From: Combretum micranthum
Taxonomy: Eukaryota > Streptophyta > Magnoliopsida > Myrtales > Combretaceae
DNA: 64,000 nucleotides
Direction of reading: 5' to 3'
NCBI GenBank assembly: GCA_024138025.1
Contig: JAMXBD010000205.1
Location: forward strand, 64,501 to 128,500
Below are positions 35,501 to 48,843 of this stretch, piece by piece (within the stretch, counting starts at the first letter, position 1; each line of letters begins with the position of its first letter). The notes under the pieces were generated by a model. The model searched no databases. It was not told where the DNA came from and was given only the letters and a program-made list of their open reading frames with translations. The position numbers were made by a program, and so were the translations under genes.

Positions 35501-37190
35501 TCGGTAGACTCAGCTTTGAAATACAAAATAGCTTACGTTTCTTGCTTCCTAAACAAGGACTTGGTATTGGAAAATGGACGTTGGGTCTTCGGTTTCTAAA
35601 ACAAAGAAACCATTTTCATGAAATTATCAGTGGGCTTTAAAGCAAACAAGGGAGCACGTTTCAAACATGCATTTGCCTTCAGTTCCATGAAACACAAATA
35701 GCAGAAGTGTCCTGAGTCTGAATTCGTATGCCACTGGCAGTAAACTTTAGATAGATTTTTGCCTGCATTGTTTTCTATAAAGTAAGTCTCACACTGTTAT
35801 ATATAATTAATTACAAAGTGGCCCATTCCCGATAGCCAGGCGAAGTCATCTATCCGATTTGCTACAGATTTCCTAGGGTTTTTGGTTTTTGGGACAGGTT
35901 TAGAGAAATTTTTAACATCCCCCAAGGTTTAAAGTCAAATTGCAGATTATAGTTGTATCCCAATTAGAAATCTGAATTGCTAAAATACAATCAATTTTAA
36001 ATAAAAATAATTCAATTCAAACTCAAGGAAAAGTGAGCTGTTTTAAAAAAGAAAAAAAAATCTAATTTATGTTTGAAACCTTGGTTTCACCCTTAAAAGA
36101 AAAAAGAAAAAAACTATATTCCACTTTTATATTATGATTTTATATAATTTTATTTAGTATTAAAACAACTAAAGATAAGATGAGAGACAGATAATAAGAG
36201 GTGAACATTTGAAATTAAAGCTAATGACCTTCTAGCCTAGTGGTATCAACATTAGTCTCTCAAGTGAGAGGTATCGTATTTGAAATTTCCTCCCATTGTA
36301 ATCAATGAAAAAATAATAAAATTAAGAAAAAATATTTTTATACCCTTTTTCATACTGAATTTATGTCATTTTTTTTATTTTTGATTTTCTTATAAAACAA
36401 TTAAAGAGAAAGATTAAAGAAAAACACACACCATTATTCATTAAACACATTTTCTATACATTTTCGTGTTTAGTTTTACTCCAATTGTTAAGATGTTCCC
36501 AACGATGCAATAAAGAATACTCTATCTTCTTATCGTCATTGTAACCAATGTTATCTACATTACATTATATTTATTTATATGTTTTAATAAAAACTTCTTG
36601 AATAGATGTTTCAAACTTTCTTGAATATCATGTTAAACGGGTTGGGTCAACCCAACACCCTACAAAGGTAAGTTTAAGTATGATGAGAAAAACCCTATAA
36701 GGTTTAGGATTGGGTTCTTGAGACTTTATCGGAAATGGGGTGAATTTAGACTATCTCAAACCTGTGGTTCTAAGTAGGGATGCAATTAGGGTGGGTTTGA
36801 GGCAAGCTATGTAAAACCCAAACCCGACGTGCTTCCCTATAGGATATCTTAAACCTGACCCAAAAACCTATAAGTTTTTTATTATCATACTAAAACTTGC
36901 CCCTATAGGGTTTTGAACTAACCTGATCCACCTTTGTAGGGCTCTCTCTGTTTTTTTTTTATTTTTTTTAAATTTATTTTTGTGTGCTTTTATTTTTGAA
37001 AGGATTTATGTTAAGGTGACAAAATCTTAGAATTCACTCATTCCATCTTTTTATTTGTTTCAATTGGGAAAAAAGGAGAGAATATTCAACTAGAAAACAT
37101 TTTTAATGTACATTACAAAATCTAAACTAGTGTGTTCCATGGTAAAATTAGAAGATGATGTGAACATTAAGAAATATGCATGTATGGATT
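32594..37190. other. AT-rich intergenic DNA with short transposon remnants
   Basis: No coding region seen. 32605-32690 and 34365-34590 contain GGTTC/GAACCGG-rich pieces (for example GGGTCGGGTCGGTTCCGG near 34535) resembling ends of non-autonomous DNA elements. 36640-36950 holds repeated AAACCCTATAGG and GGGTTGGGT pieces, related to 43755-43900. A SINE lies at 36221-36318. 35450-35900 is less A/T rich but shows no open frame that I recognise. Confidence 0.5.
36221..36318 (+). mobile_element. tRNA-derived SINE fragment
   Basis: TAGCCTAGTGG at 36233-36243 fits the pol III A-box consensus TRGYNNANNNG exactly. About 34 bases on is a decayed B-box (ATTTGAAATTTCC in place of GGTTCGAATCC), and the element ends in an A-rich tail. 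GAAATTAAAG before it and AAATTAAG after it may be the target duplication. It is short, so probably an old or truncated copy. Confidence 0.6.
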
Positions 37191-40100
37191 TGTAATCCCC
37201 GAGATTTTTCCTATCTTGAATCCAATAATAAGAAAATTTAAACTGATAAATGATATTAGGAAATTTGATGTTTAGGTAACAAAATCTAATTTTTCACTTA
37301 GAATTATTTTTCGTTTATATTATATATTATGATAAGTAATTTTCTTAGTTATTAAAAGATACCAAAAAAAGATTTCATGAGATGAGTTAATAAAACGATA
37401 TCTAAACACTTGTAACTCATGAAATCAAGCCTAAAATTTAGCGATTAGTTTATAGAGCTTATTAACTAATAAATTATGATCTAACAATGAATTGTTAAAG
37501 ATAAAATATACGCAAAATAACTGAAAAAACTAATGAATATTTAAAAATCTAGAATCCAAATAAAATTTTTGTATACATAGTAGTGAAATTTAGAATTTTT
37601 TTAGTCTTATGAGTATAATATCTTGAATTACCATTCCGAACCAAAAATTCATAATCTTGTAAGAGAAAAACTTAAAAATATTTAATCGTGCAACTTTTAA
37701 ATTTAAAATTTCAACTCAATAATTATCCAAGAAAATTATAGGACCTTTAGATACAATTTAAAATAGTTTACTTAAGATAATTGATCCAATTACATGCATA
37801 TGATCCTATATCCTATGTGATAGCTTAGATATTAACCTTAAATTATCAAGAACACACAAATTTGTTTCATATAAAACATTTTCTTCATTTGGGACTATTC
37901 AAACCGACTTCATGTCATGTGAAGATGGATGGGCGCCTCTTGCATTGCAACTTGGAGTGTCATTTTCATATGACTCATTTAGCTTATGTAATGTATAAAC
38001 CATAGTGATGTCTAGTAAGGACCACCTTGCAAGCCTCCCAACCATCCAACATTGTGCATGAATGAATGGCCATTTTTCTTTACCTTGCAACTTGTATAGT
38101 TTGTAAGGGAAAAATGAAATAAGCATTAGCTAAGCTTTGGGGACCACCATTTCCACTTGTTCCTCCTTATAACCATGAACCAAAATAACAAACCAACATC
38201 GTTTTGCTTTCTAATTTGTCAAGTAATGGATATAAGACAAATCAAAGAGTTCTTTTCAAATTAAAACATATAAGCCTTGCTGTGAGTGTTGAGGCATAAA
38301 CAAGGAAAATTTCATCACATTACTCTTATCATCTATAAGTCACTTTAGATAAGCATGAGTCAAGCCTTAAGTCATATATGATGACTCAACAAATATTAAT
38401 CCTAAGACTTGTACAAACTGTGCAATACAATTTCCCCATACATACACCAAGTTAAATCATCATCCAATCAAATGAAAGCATTTCTAACTAAGTCTAAACT
38501 AAGTAGTAAACAAAATTGAAGAACATGGTTGACATAGAAATCCTTTTTTGTTGTGTAGAAGTACTAGGAACTCAACACGCATGTCAACATGAATTAAACA
38601 AGGGGAGCTCTAGAATTTTTTAAGTGATGATCATAAATTTCATGCATTGAACCAAAGCAAAAATCAAGCTTAAGACATCTATAGGAACCGTGAGTCACCA
38701 TGCTTACATCATATCATTTTTTTTTTACAATTTCTCAATAAAAATCACATTTATATCAAATTAAGACAGCAAGACAAATCAAACCAAGTTGACCCACTTG
38801 TGTCGTGCATCGAAAGTTCCAAAAAGGGCACCATATATTCCAACATCTATACGTATTGAAACAATGCTAAAAAGTGGGAAACTTTGCCTTTGTTTAGGAA
38901 AGGAAAAACAAACCTCCAAACTATGAGCCCCATATGCCTTTCTAAAGGCAATTTCAACATAAAACAACCACTTTTCCAACACATAGAAGCCAACAAAAAC
39001 CATAACCAATACCAACCATAGTATACAAAACTGTCTAAGAAAAGGACTCAACAACAAGGACCACATACTTAAGGTAAGCATACATCTTAATCAAGTTTGA
39101 ATTTTATTTGAATCAAACTTATAAGTCTCTATCACATTCTATAGGGTTTCAGTCACTCTCCTAAGCAAGAGCCTATCAATTTCCAACTTTGTAAGACTAA
39201 GGTAATCTCTATTTAACCTTATGTCTAAATCAAGTTTGAATCATTATTTCATTTGAGAATAACTTAATGCCTTGATCATAGGTCATACTAGTTGGTGCAA
39301 CCTTTAACTTTAAGGAAAATTTAGCTAAGCACTCATAAACAAGGTACGTCCTACTCTATTTTATAAAGGCTATTTATCCATTGGATGAGAAAATGAAAAT
39401 TTATCAATGACATGCCTATGCTTTAACATACTAATATTATAGCCATGACTTTATTGAAAACATATCACTAATTATCTATTACTAAACTTGAATATTATCA
39501 AAGATTGGAAGCATGTGATATAATTCATGAAAGCTAAATATTCCTCTAGTTAACTAATGGACTTCTTAAACAATTTTGGCCCATGTGAGAAATGACTCAT
39601 ATCATCATGTATTATAACAAAACCTAACTTGTAAAATGGACACATGCCATGATTTAAGAATAAAACTTAGCTAATATATCCCTAAAATATACATAGTAAA
39701 TCTCGGCCCTATATGTGTACTAAAGAAAGTTCATGTGTAATATGCATTTGATATTTACCTAGTTCTATAACATGTAAGAAATATAAATAGAAATGAAAAT
39801 AAGGAATAAACTAGCTAAATTAATCTTAGAGATGAAACTTTAAGTGTATTGGCCATATAAGTATTTCTAGGAACAAAATATGTTTAAATGAATAATAAAG
39901 TCTACATGAATTTATAAATTTATTAGAAAAGGAATAAGAGATTAGATTATGGTATATGGCACTATAAATGATAGAACTTTCAAACTTACATACACAAATA
40001 AGGTTGACAAACAAGGTAAAATAATATTTGAAATTACCTTACCAAAGTAGGCATTAAAGAATATCAAATATAGATAAATTTTAATTAAGAATATGTAATC

Positions 40101-42015
40101 CCCTCAAATATAGATATAAATATAAATTAGAATGAAGAGAAAAAAATGAAAATAAATATTAAATAATGATAGCTACCATAGGGTTGTCATACTAAAAGAC
40201 TTATACAAACAATAAAAGCTTAATAATAAAATTATTAAGCAAAATAAGACTTAAGAATGTCTTATTATATCTATTGGCATTCATAGAATAAGTAAAACAT
40301 ACATATTGAATAAGTCAAGTTAAAAATCATATAGTACTCGAAACAAGCTTTCCAATGTCTATTCTTATAGAAAAATCCAAGTTAAAATAAGTAATTTAGC
40401 TTAGTTGAAGATCACCCAATTAAAACTTGTATCGAAAACAATTAGAGCACTTTTCATAAGAAAATCCCATTAATACGAATTTTATACTAAAACTAAAGAA
40501 TAGAAAACTTTATAAGCTTCAAATTGGCTATTCATATGTTAAAAATAAAATTAAAATAAATATGATAGGTCTACACGGTTAAAATGACATCTAAGAATTA
40601 TGGGAAGACTTCTCTTACATAAAATGTATTAATACAATTTTTATGACTTTACCATAAAAAGATATCCTTTGTAAAGTCTAGAACTTCTAAAGTAGATTAG
40701 TATTAACAAGATTTGAATTAGGACATAAAACACAACTGAACCATTATATGAATAATAGTAAATAATAAATATATGTTATTTCATTCCTTAGGAGAAACCG
40801 ATCAATGTTGGACTTCCCACAGATTACTACACTTAGCAAGTGAAAATGAACAAGTGAGTAACTCTGGTCTATCATACTGATTTTGTTTGTAGTATAGTAG
40901 CATTGATAATATCTATAAATATTAAATTTCAGGTTTGGGACATATGTGCTGAATGGTGATGTTTTACCTCAATAGTATGACAATAAAAGTGATAACAAAT
41001 TGTATGATTACTATTGTTTGAAAACATGTTGAGAATTGTTTGTGAATTTATATGGTCATATATAGAATCAACATAATAATGCAAGACCTTCAAATGAAAA
41101 TATTATACATTGCACGAACTGCATATTTTGCATTATAAAGTGATAGTATGCTGCGTATTAATATTTCAGTTCTCTAGTATACACTTGGTTTTTCTAGATA
41201 AAATGTTCCTAGTTCTATACAATATTACCTTTGTTCCGTTGGTTCCACGGGAACTAAATAAACAATGAAGGAAGTTGCTCATGGTGTCAACATGAAATCA
41301 TTAATGCTTAATGGTGTTTCTAAGTTTCAAGGTTAAAAACAAAATAATTTGATATTGAAATGGTACCCTTTATCCTTGATTCTTAGTCTCTCCTAGGCGT
41401 AGCTGATCATAAGGATAGGTTCCTTTAACCCTGATGAGATGGTGTAAATTTTTATCCTGATTAGATTTCAGATTATCTAAGAATGTAATTGTTCATATGA
41501 TTAATGATGCATTGCATATGATTATTAAAAACTTGTTTGAGAATTGACCGATGTATATATGATCTAGTTATTTCACTAAGCTGTGGTTTCACTTACACTC
41601 CTATAGATTTTCCAGGGTTTTGATTTGACCATGGCTAGTGTCCTCACGAGGCTATGCAACTGTATGGATTCCAAAAGCTAGCAAGATTCGGGAAAGGGAT
41701 GAAGGCTATAATCACAATAGTAGTTGATAACTTAGTTTATGCCTTTTATATTTGATATTACGATATGTAATATAAAGACTACAGTATTGTAATCTTTAAT
41801 ATGTAGTTGTTAGTAATGTAACTTATATCTAGGCATTGTTTCTTATCAAAACAACCTGAAAGATCTTGTCATAATCATACTCTATGGTGTGACTTAGTTG
41901 AATCACTTACTAGTTTATCTCTTCGATGACCAAAGTCATAAAATCAGAAGTTCTGAAGACATCAGATAGTTACACAGTAAAATGATATAATTGAGGTACC
42001 CCTTGGGGCATGATA
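37191..42015 (+). mobile_element. Diverged long LTR (copy C), plus strand, probably solo
   Basis: The right end GGTACCCCTTGGGGCATGATA matches the family end (GTACCCTTTGGGGCATGACA in copy E). The left end TGTAATCCCCGAGATTTT resembles the family start TGTAAACCCC. Flanks are GGATT (37186-37190) and GAATT (42016-42020), a 4/5 target duplication. The 4825-base length agrees with copy B. The leader landmarks are present: 3' splice-like TTCCTTAG at 40790-40791, GTGAGT at 40854, and CACTAAGC then TTTTCCAG at 41575-41615. The middle is strongly diverged and may hold older insertions. The frame at 38779-39081 is not recognised and is not called as a gene. Confidence 0.65.
40792..40853 (+). other. Small leader exon, LTR copy C (degenerate)
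   Basis: It lies between TTCCTTAG and GTGAGT. A DYYT-stop end is present (40822 onward), as in the sister copies, but one base out of register relative to the 3' splice-like site. A possible first donor is at 39074 (TTAAG|GTAAGC). Confidence 0.35.
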
Positions 42016-42188
42016 GAATTGTTCAAGCATCTAATTAAATTATAAAAATTCAATCTCAATAAATAATTCATACAATCATTTTTTTTTCGCTAAAATTATG
42101 TCTCTAGAAATTTTGCTTCTTAGGGTTTCTTTTTTAATTTGAATCTAATTTTTTATAATTATTTTATTTTATATTTTATTTAACTTAT
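42016..42188. other. Spacer between two solo LTRs
   Basis: Short A/T-rich stretch with no feature seen apart from the target-duplication bases at each edge. Confidence 0.5.
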
Positions 42189-43747
42189 TGATAAAGTCAT
42201 ATTTCACTCATTTTCTTTGACAAATCATGATTATCTATTATAGATTTTAGAAACAAGAGGAAATGGTACTTAAGTGTGCTTATATTGTTATTTTAGGTCA
42301 TTAAGGACTTGTGAATAAAAAAGCAAATTATAGAAGAATTGAGCCAAATTTGGTGCAAAATATAATGTACACTGGCATTCATACAGACAACATCGCCAGC
42401 TTTGAAAGGAAGAGAGGTGGTGTTCAATGAGAAAATCTAAAGCTATCAGCGTTCGAAAAGAAAGACATCACCAGGTTGAAATTTTACATTGAAAGCCGGC
42501 AAAATCAGAACCTATGTCACTGGCGTTGAGAACTTCGTTATCCACATAATGCATTTATTAAGGGCGATGCAACACTACCAGCGTTGAAATTGTTTTCATC
42601 AGCTTCTGCAAATTTTAATGTATGCCAGCAGCGAGAGAAATCAAGGCCGCCGGTTGCTGCTCTTGGAAATTAATTTTCAAATTAGAGGCTGGTTAGATTT
42701 AATTCAAGGCCGCCAGCCTTTAATACCGGTTTAACTCCATTGCGACCTTTCATATAAATTCATCTTGTTGTTATTTGTTCATTGGAATTAGAAACCTTAG
42801 GCATGAAAATACAAATTCTCTCATTGATCCTAGATCTAGATTATGTAGACACTAGAAAACTTTTTATTTTAATTTGTTTGCGGATTCCATACCGATTCAA
42901 GTAGATAACGTCATTTGGATTTGGATTTCAAGAACAAGATTCATTGACAAAGTTATTTTGTTCTTTTTTATATATCCTCTTATTGGATGTTGTTTGATGC
43001 TTGATTCCTTTGATCTTTAATTGATTTTAGTTGTTGATCTGATTCATATGATTGATGATTTCTCCTGTTGATTAAATCTTTATTCATATTCGGATTATCA
43101 ATGTTATTTCAAGGTTCATGTAATTTTGGCTTAAATCTGGAATTCATCAATGATTAGGATTGTAATTGGGAAATTCTCTTATAATCAATTTTAAGATTAT
43201 CTAATTAGGATTGCATTTCACATAAGGATATGGGTGTAATTCTATTAGGGTTTGTGAATTAGAAAAGAATTGTCAATTAATCACTTTCCTAGGGACAGGA
43301 ACATTGATTGGTAATTTTAGGGTAATAGTTTATTTTAGGAAAAAGAATTGTTATCTTGTTCTTTATTATTGAAAAACTAAACCCATTGATGATTTGGATT
43401 AACAAGTGAATTTTTGGTCAATAGCATACATTGATTGATTATTTAGATCTGTTGGCTCATAACTTAATCAATTCAAAGATGTTGGAAATCCAAGATTTTT
43501 CAATAGTTTAGTCTTATAAAATAAAATCTAAAAAGAGAAACAACTTTTGATTTGCCTAGCTATGAATTGGACTAATGTAGTTGAGAGCTAGTCCTCATTC
43601 TCTGTGGATTCGACTAGGTATTCACCAAAATTTTATTACTGCACACACATCCGATACACTGTCAATTAAAAATTGTGCTTTTAAAGGAAATTGAATATAA
43701 CTAAAAAGAGTTTTAAAAAAAAAGTACATATAGAAAAAGTGTGATCA
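42189..43747 (+). mobile_element. TGATAA-type solo LTR with TSD CTTAT
   Basis: Starts TGATAAAGTCATATTTCAC and ends AAAAAGTGTGATCA. CTTAT flanks it exactly (42184-42188, 43748-43752). It is 1559 bases long with no internal domains. A TATA-like CATATAAATTC lies near 42751. It parallels 46901-48843 along its whole length and carries GCCGCCAGC-type motifs upstream of the TATA-like box. Athila-like by its ends and size. Confidence 0.88.
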
Positions 43748-43752
43748 CTTAT

Positions 43753-44016
43753 CAGGTAGGGTTCCCTATCGAGTCATAACTATGACCCGCTACCCAATCC
43801 TAAACCCTATAAGGTCACATAAATTTTCCAAACCCATCTAAAACCTTATAGGTTTTTTAATAGGTCGGATAGGTTAGGTAACCTATAAAGACACCACCCT
43901 GGAACAATTTTGAAATGGAATATAAAAACTTGAGATTTCAAAACTTAGTAAAAATCATAGAGGACTTTTTCACCATACGTGCTACTCACCTAATAGCAAT
44001 TTTTGCAAACCTATAA
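43753..44016. other. Transposon-remnant spacer
   Basis: Contains AAACCCTATAAGG and GGTAGGGTTCCC pieces, like 36640-36950. No gene. Confidence 0.4.
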
Positions 44017-45051
44017 TGTCACGCCCCAAAGAGTACCTTACATGTGACAGTTCGCCACACTCAATATTTAAACTCCAGTAAAGCAATCTTAGTCTTCCCA
44101 TGAGTTTGTGTAAGGCTCACTCTCAACATACAGAGGCCATGCTTTGCTTCGTAGTAGTTTAAGGAGACATTCATAGCAACAAGAATATAAATCATAACCG
44201 TCTCATATAGAACTATACTATTACATGAACTAGGGGGCATACCCCCGTTAACCACGTTAAGAGTTCTTAGGCTCACAATTCTTCTCATATTATCCCTCAA
44301 AAACTAATTTAAGAAACATGACTAGAAGTCCGTTTCTACTTTTGGGCCCCGGCCTCATCAAAAGCTCCTTAATGTCTAAGAGCTGTACCTGATGTCCGCG
44401 GCTCCTTGGCGATAGCCATAAGTATCTATACTGCAATAGGAAACTATTGCGATATAAGCTACACTAACTTAGTGAGTGAAAACTTCCATATCGCAATTAA
44501 GACAAATCATTCAAGCAAGTGATTATTCAATCAAGTGAAATGCATTAGACAAGTGAATTTAACAAACATATAATCAACCGGAAATCATATGTGGATGGAC
44601 TTGCGTCCTCTATGGGTTAGCAGATTAACGAATCCTGCGGTACGACGTCGTTTAAGCTCACGGTCAACTGAAATAATTCGTTTTATGGATCACGATTAAC
44701 CAACATATTCGTTTTATGGATCACGAAAAACCAACAAATGCTCATGCTCCATCCCCATCGTGATATGAATGATCTCGAATTTATATTGAATGTCTAATAA
44801 TCAGTTAATCCAATTCTTTTAGGTGGCCATGCAATATTAGTAGACAATCAATTCTAGCTCCTCCATACACAAGCAATGAATTATCACCCAGCTTCGATAT
44901 TCTTTAAATTCAACTTCACATATCAACAGCAGATAATTATAGTTCCCAACTAACCCCATCATGCATAATCATTCTTTTTATCTTTGCTTAGCAACTAGTG
45001 CAACTATCACTACAATCACAAGCAATAATTGAAACTGGAAGTGATACTCAC

Positions 45052-45120
45052 TTGGCCATGGTACGCGGGTCTCTTAGTAATAGTAGTCGGGTGGTAGGGT
45101 ATCGTCGTTCTCGGGGTCAC
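45052..45120 (-). other. Small leader exon, LTR copy D
   Basis: Bounded by TTTGGTAG|G (45122-45121) and GTGAGT (45051 downward). The frame after GT has 14 codons, DPENDDTLPPDYYY, then TAA. The first donor-like site is TTTAG|GTGATC at 46578 and the second acceptor-like site TATTGCAG is at 44433-44431. Confidence 0.5.
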
Positions 45121-46900
45121 CTACCAAATAAGAAATAACCTAATGAGATCTCATCACCTAACTTATTCAAACTATACATCTAAACCAAACAAAATCGTGA
45201 TTCTCGCTATTGGCGGAAGTTCAACTTAAAACGGCCATAACTGGTCATTTTAACTCGGAATTTCGTAAATTTTATATTGATTTCTATCTACTTCAAAAGA
45301 TCTATCTATTTCTATTATTAATTTAAAGTTTTGAAAACATTTAGGTCACAGAACAGAGGGATCAGATCTGTTCTGTAATTTTTTCATTTCCGAAAAATTG
45401 TTTTGCACTTGATCAAAATGTTCCTAGTTGATGACTCATGTGTAGATAAGATATGAATGAATTCCAAATATGAATGACATGTAATGAGTTCAATATATGC
45501 ATGATCTTGATGATTTTTGATAATAAAACTTTAAGAACTCCTAATTCTTACAAGACTCCAACAATATCATTTCTTAAAATTCACTTTTTCCAATTGTTGC
45601 ATCTCCTTAATATTTTGGGATTTTATTCTTAGATTTTGCTTGTTTATCTAATTAAAAATGAATCTTCATCATCTATACTATCCAAGACCTTCATTTTCAC
45701 ATAAAAATTTACATTTTTTCACTTTGCAATATATTTTAGATAAGCTTTTCATCAAAATCCGAATTTTGGAAAATTCATTTCTTCAATGTTTCCTTTGAGA
45801 AAACTTGTTTAATGCATCAAAATTTAAAGCTTACTATATCTATTACCTAAGGAATTCATTTAACACATAAACATGCAATTTAAGCTTGAATACTTGTGTT
45901 TATGTAGGCATCACTTCAAATTACGAATTTAACAATTTGACACTAGCTCAAAATTTTCCATCTTAATTCCACTACTTGTTTTACACATTACTCATGCCCA
46001 AACTCATTTCAACTTGTAAAAATCATTCCTTAGAGATACCTATTACATATACCTTTCATTTTTCATGTAAAATATGAGTTTCAAAGTGGTTTCAAGGGTT
46101 TTAAAATAAGCCTTGAAGCTCATCCGAATTTTTCATTACACATTTCTAACAAAAACCTTTTCTTTTCAAGTTCCTTATCTTATATTCATAAAGATCTACC
46201 ATCTAACACATTCATATATGCAAGACTAAGCTTTTATGATCATTGATGCATGGCAACACATAATACTCACATGAACATGAATGTCAAGAAAAACATGAGT
46301 GTCTAAACACTAGATCTACAACTTATAGTGCATGAAAATGAGTTTAAAGACATGAAACATAAATTTTCAGGCAAGATGTCTATTTTTATATGCATGAAAT
46401 ATTATTACATCAACAAAAAGCTTGTTTAAAACACAAGATCTACTCTTGTAATGGCTTGAGACTCATGTATTAATGTTTCTCATCCCTAGCATTTGCTCAT
46501 TGGGATTTCAAGATGAAAACACACAAGAATACTCTTGCCATTGCAAGATTAAGTAGTAACAAGGCTTGGAATGATCACCTAAATGAAGATTTGAAGAAGA
46601 AAAGAAGATGAAATGAGCTGTGTGTGTGTGTGGGGGAGGCTAGGTTCACGGCAACAGTAGGGAAGAAAAGAGAGAGTTTTGCTTTTGTAAAATTTTTGAA
46701 TGAGTAAAAATGAGGAGAGAGAAAGAAAAGGAGCTTATATATTAATGAAATTAGGGTTTAAATGTATTAAAAAGAGTAAAAATAAAACAATTAGAGGGAA
46801 TTGGGGGAGGGTGTGCGCCGGTTTGGATGGGGAGGAGAGAGGGAGTGAGTTGAAATTGTTTAAATTTGTAATTTGTGTAATAAAATGTAATAAAAGTGAT

Positions 46901-48843
46901 TGATAAAGTCATATTTACTCAACTTTGCATAATCAAATCATGTTTATCTATTATAGATTTTATAGAAATCGAATGGAAATGGTACTTAAGTATGCTTAAA
47001 TTGTTATTTCAGATCATTAAGGTACTTAAACAACAAATACAAGCAATTGGGAGAAGTTTCATGCAAATTTTAGAAAGAAATCAAGCAAAGCCGGCCATGC
47101 GAGTATCATGATAGTTTTGGGCGATGTTTTGTAAATTCAACATATCTCTCATACGAGCTCCTATTGAGATGATTTAAATGCTGCTGAACCTAAGAGATAA
47201 TATTCAATTTTCATGTTTTGGGCTTGAATGAATTTCGGATTGCATCAGCGTCAAAATATGACATGAAATTGCTGCTATTACGGTGATGGTGTTCACATTT
47301 GGAAATGATAGAGTTGGTAAATTGCAGATATCTCTCAATGATCTTCTTTGACATGATTCAACCTCCTATGGAAGGATAAGAGAATATATATACAATCTTC
47401 ATGTTTTGGATTTTTGCTAATTAGGAAGAATGAAGGCTAAAAATCGTCTTGAAGTACTGCAAGTGCAGACATCAGTAAGATTTGCAGATTGACACTATTT
47501 TAGTAAATTTGATATATTTCTCTCATCCGAGATCCGTTTGACATGATTCAAGATCCTATAGAAAGAGGAGAGAAATATATACAACTTTAATTTATAAGTT
47601 TTTCCAAATTCCAATTGAAGTAAAGTCAAAAATTGCCATGAAATTTCTGCACATCAACACTGCTTGAAGACTTGTCATCTATCTTGCTTCGAATTGATTT
47701 TACAATGTACACGGCTACTGGAGATTCAAGGCCGCCAGCTTTGAGCCGGCGTACATTCAAAAAATGCTCTCAAATCAAATTTTAAAAGAAGGCCGGCTAG
47801 ATCCAAAAGTACACCGCCGGTGTAGAGTGCCAGCGTATCTTCCTGTGACTTTTCATATATAAACTTCTCTTGTTGTGTCTTTTGAAAAAAAAGAAACCCT
47901 AGGCATGAAATTCTATTTTCTTTCCTTGCTCCTAGATCTAGATTAGGTTTAGAACACAAAAGTAGTTAACTTTATAATTTGATATCGGATTCCACACCGG
48001 ATTTAAGTGGAAAACAACATTTGTGTTTGATTTCAAGAATAGGATTCCATTGACAAGGTTATTTTGTTCTTTTTCTTATATCCTCTTATTGGATGTTGTT
48101 TGATGCTTCATTTCTTGTGTTCTTAAATAGATTTTGAGTCTTTTATTTGGATTATATGATTGATGATTCTGCTGTTGATTGATTACTTGTTCATATTCGG
48201 ATTATCAATGTTATTTCACAAATCATGCAATTTTGGCTTTGATTTGGAATTCATGATAGATTAATTGTAATTGGGAAATTCTTTCCTAATCGTCTTTGTG
48301 AAAATCTAATTAGAATTGCATTTCACATAGGGAATGGGTTGTAATTCTATTAGGGTTTGGTGAATTAGAAAATAATTGTTAATTAATCACTTTCCTAGGA
48401 ATATGGAACATTGATTGATAATTTTAAGGTAACGGTTCACTTTGGGAAAAGGAATTGTTATCTTGTTCTTCATTGATGAAAAGTTGAACCCATTGATGAT
48501 TTGGATTGACAAGTGCATTTTTGGTCAATAGCAAACATTCAATTTATTTCCAGATTTGATTGGCTCTAAACTTAATTCTATTTGAGTGTGGAAATCCAAG
48601 ATTTTTAGTAGTTTAGTTTTATTAAAAAAAATACAAAAATAGAAACATCTTTTGATTTGCCTAGCTATAAATTGGACTGATATAGTTGATAGCTAGTCCT
48701 CACTCCCTGTGGATTCGACTCGTATTACGAAATTTTATTACTGCACATGCACCCAATACACTGTCGTTAAAGATCTGCTCATTTAAAGGAAATTGAATAT
48801 AACTAAAAAGTTTTAAAAAAGCATATATAGAAAAAGCGTGACA
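46901..48843 (+). mobile_element. TGATAA-type solo LTR nested in copy D, TSD GTGAT
   Basis: Starts TGATAAAGTCATATTTACTC and ends AAAAAGCGTGACA, flanked exactly by GTGAT (46896-46900, 48844-48848). It is 1943 bases long with no internal domains. Its right half is nearly the same as that of 42189-43747. The TATA-like CATATATAAAC is near 47856, with GCCGGC/GCCGCC motifs upstream of it. Confidence 0.9.

Noticed and set aside
38779..39081. 100-codon minus-strand frame with hydrophobic stretches
   Set aside because: No recognisable family, lies inside a diverged LTR and shows no sign of purifying selection that I can see.
42744..42765. Host gene promoter near 42750
   Set aside because: The TATA-like box belongs to the TGATAA solo LTR and recurs at the same place in 46901-48843; no gene follows.
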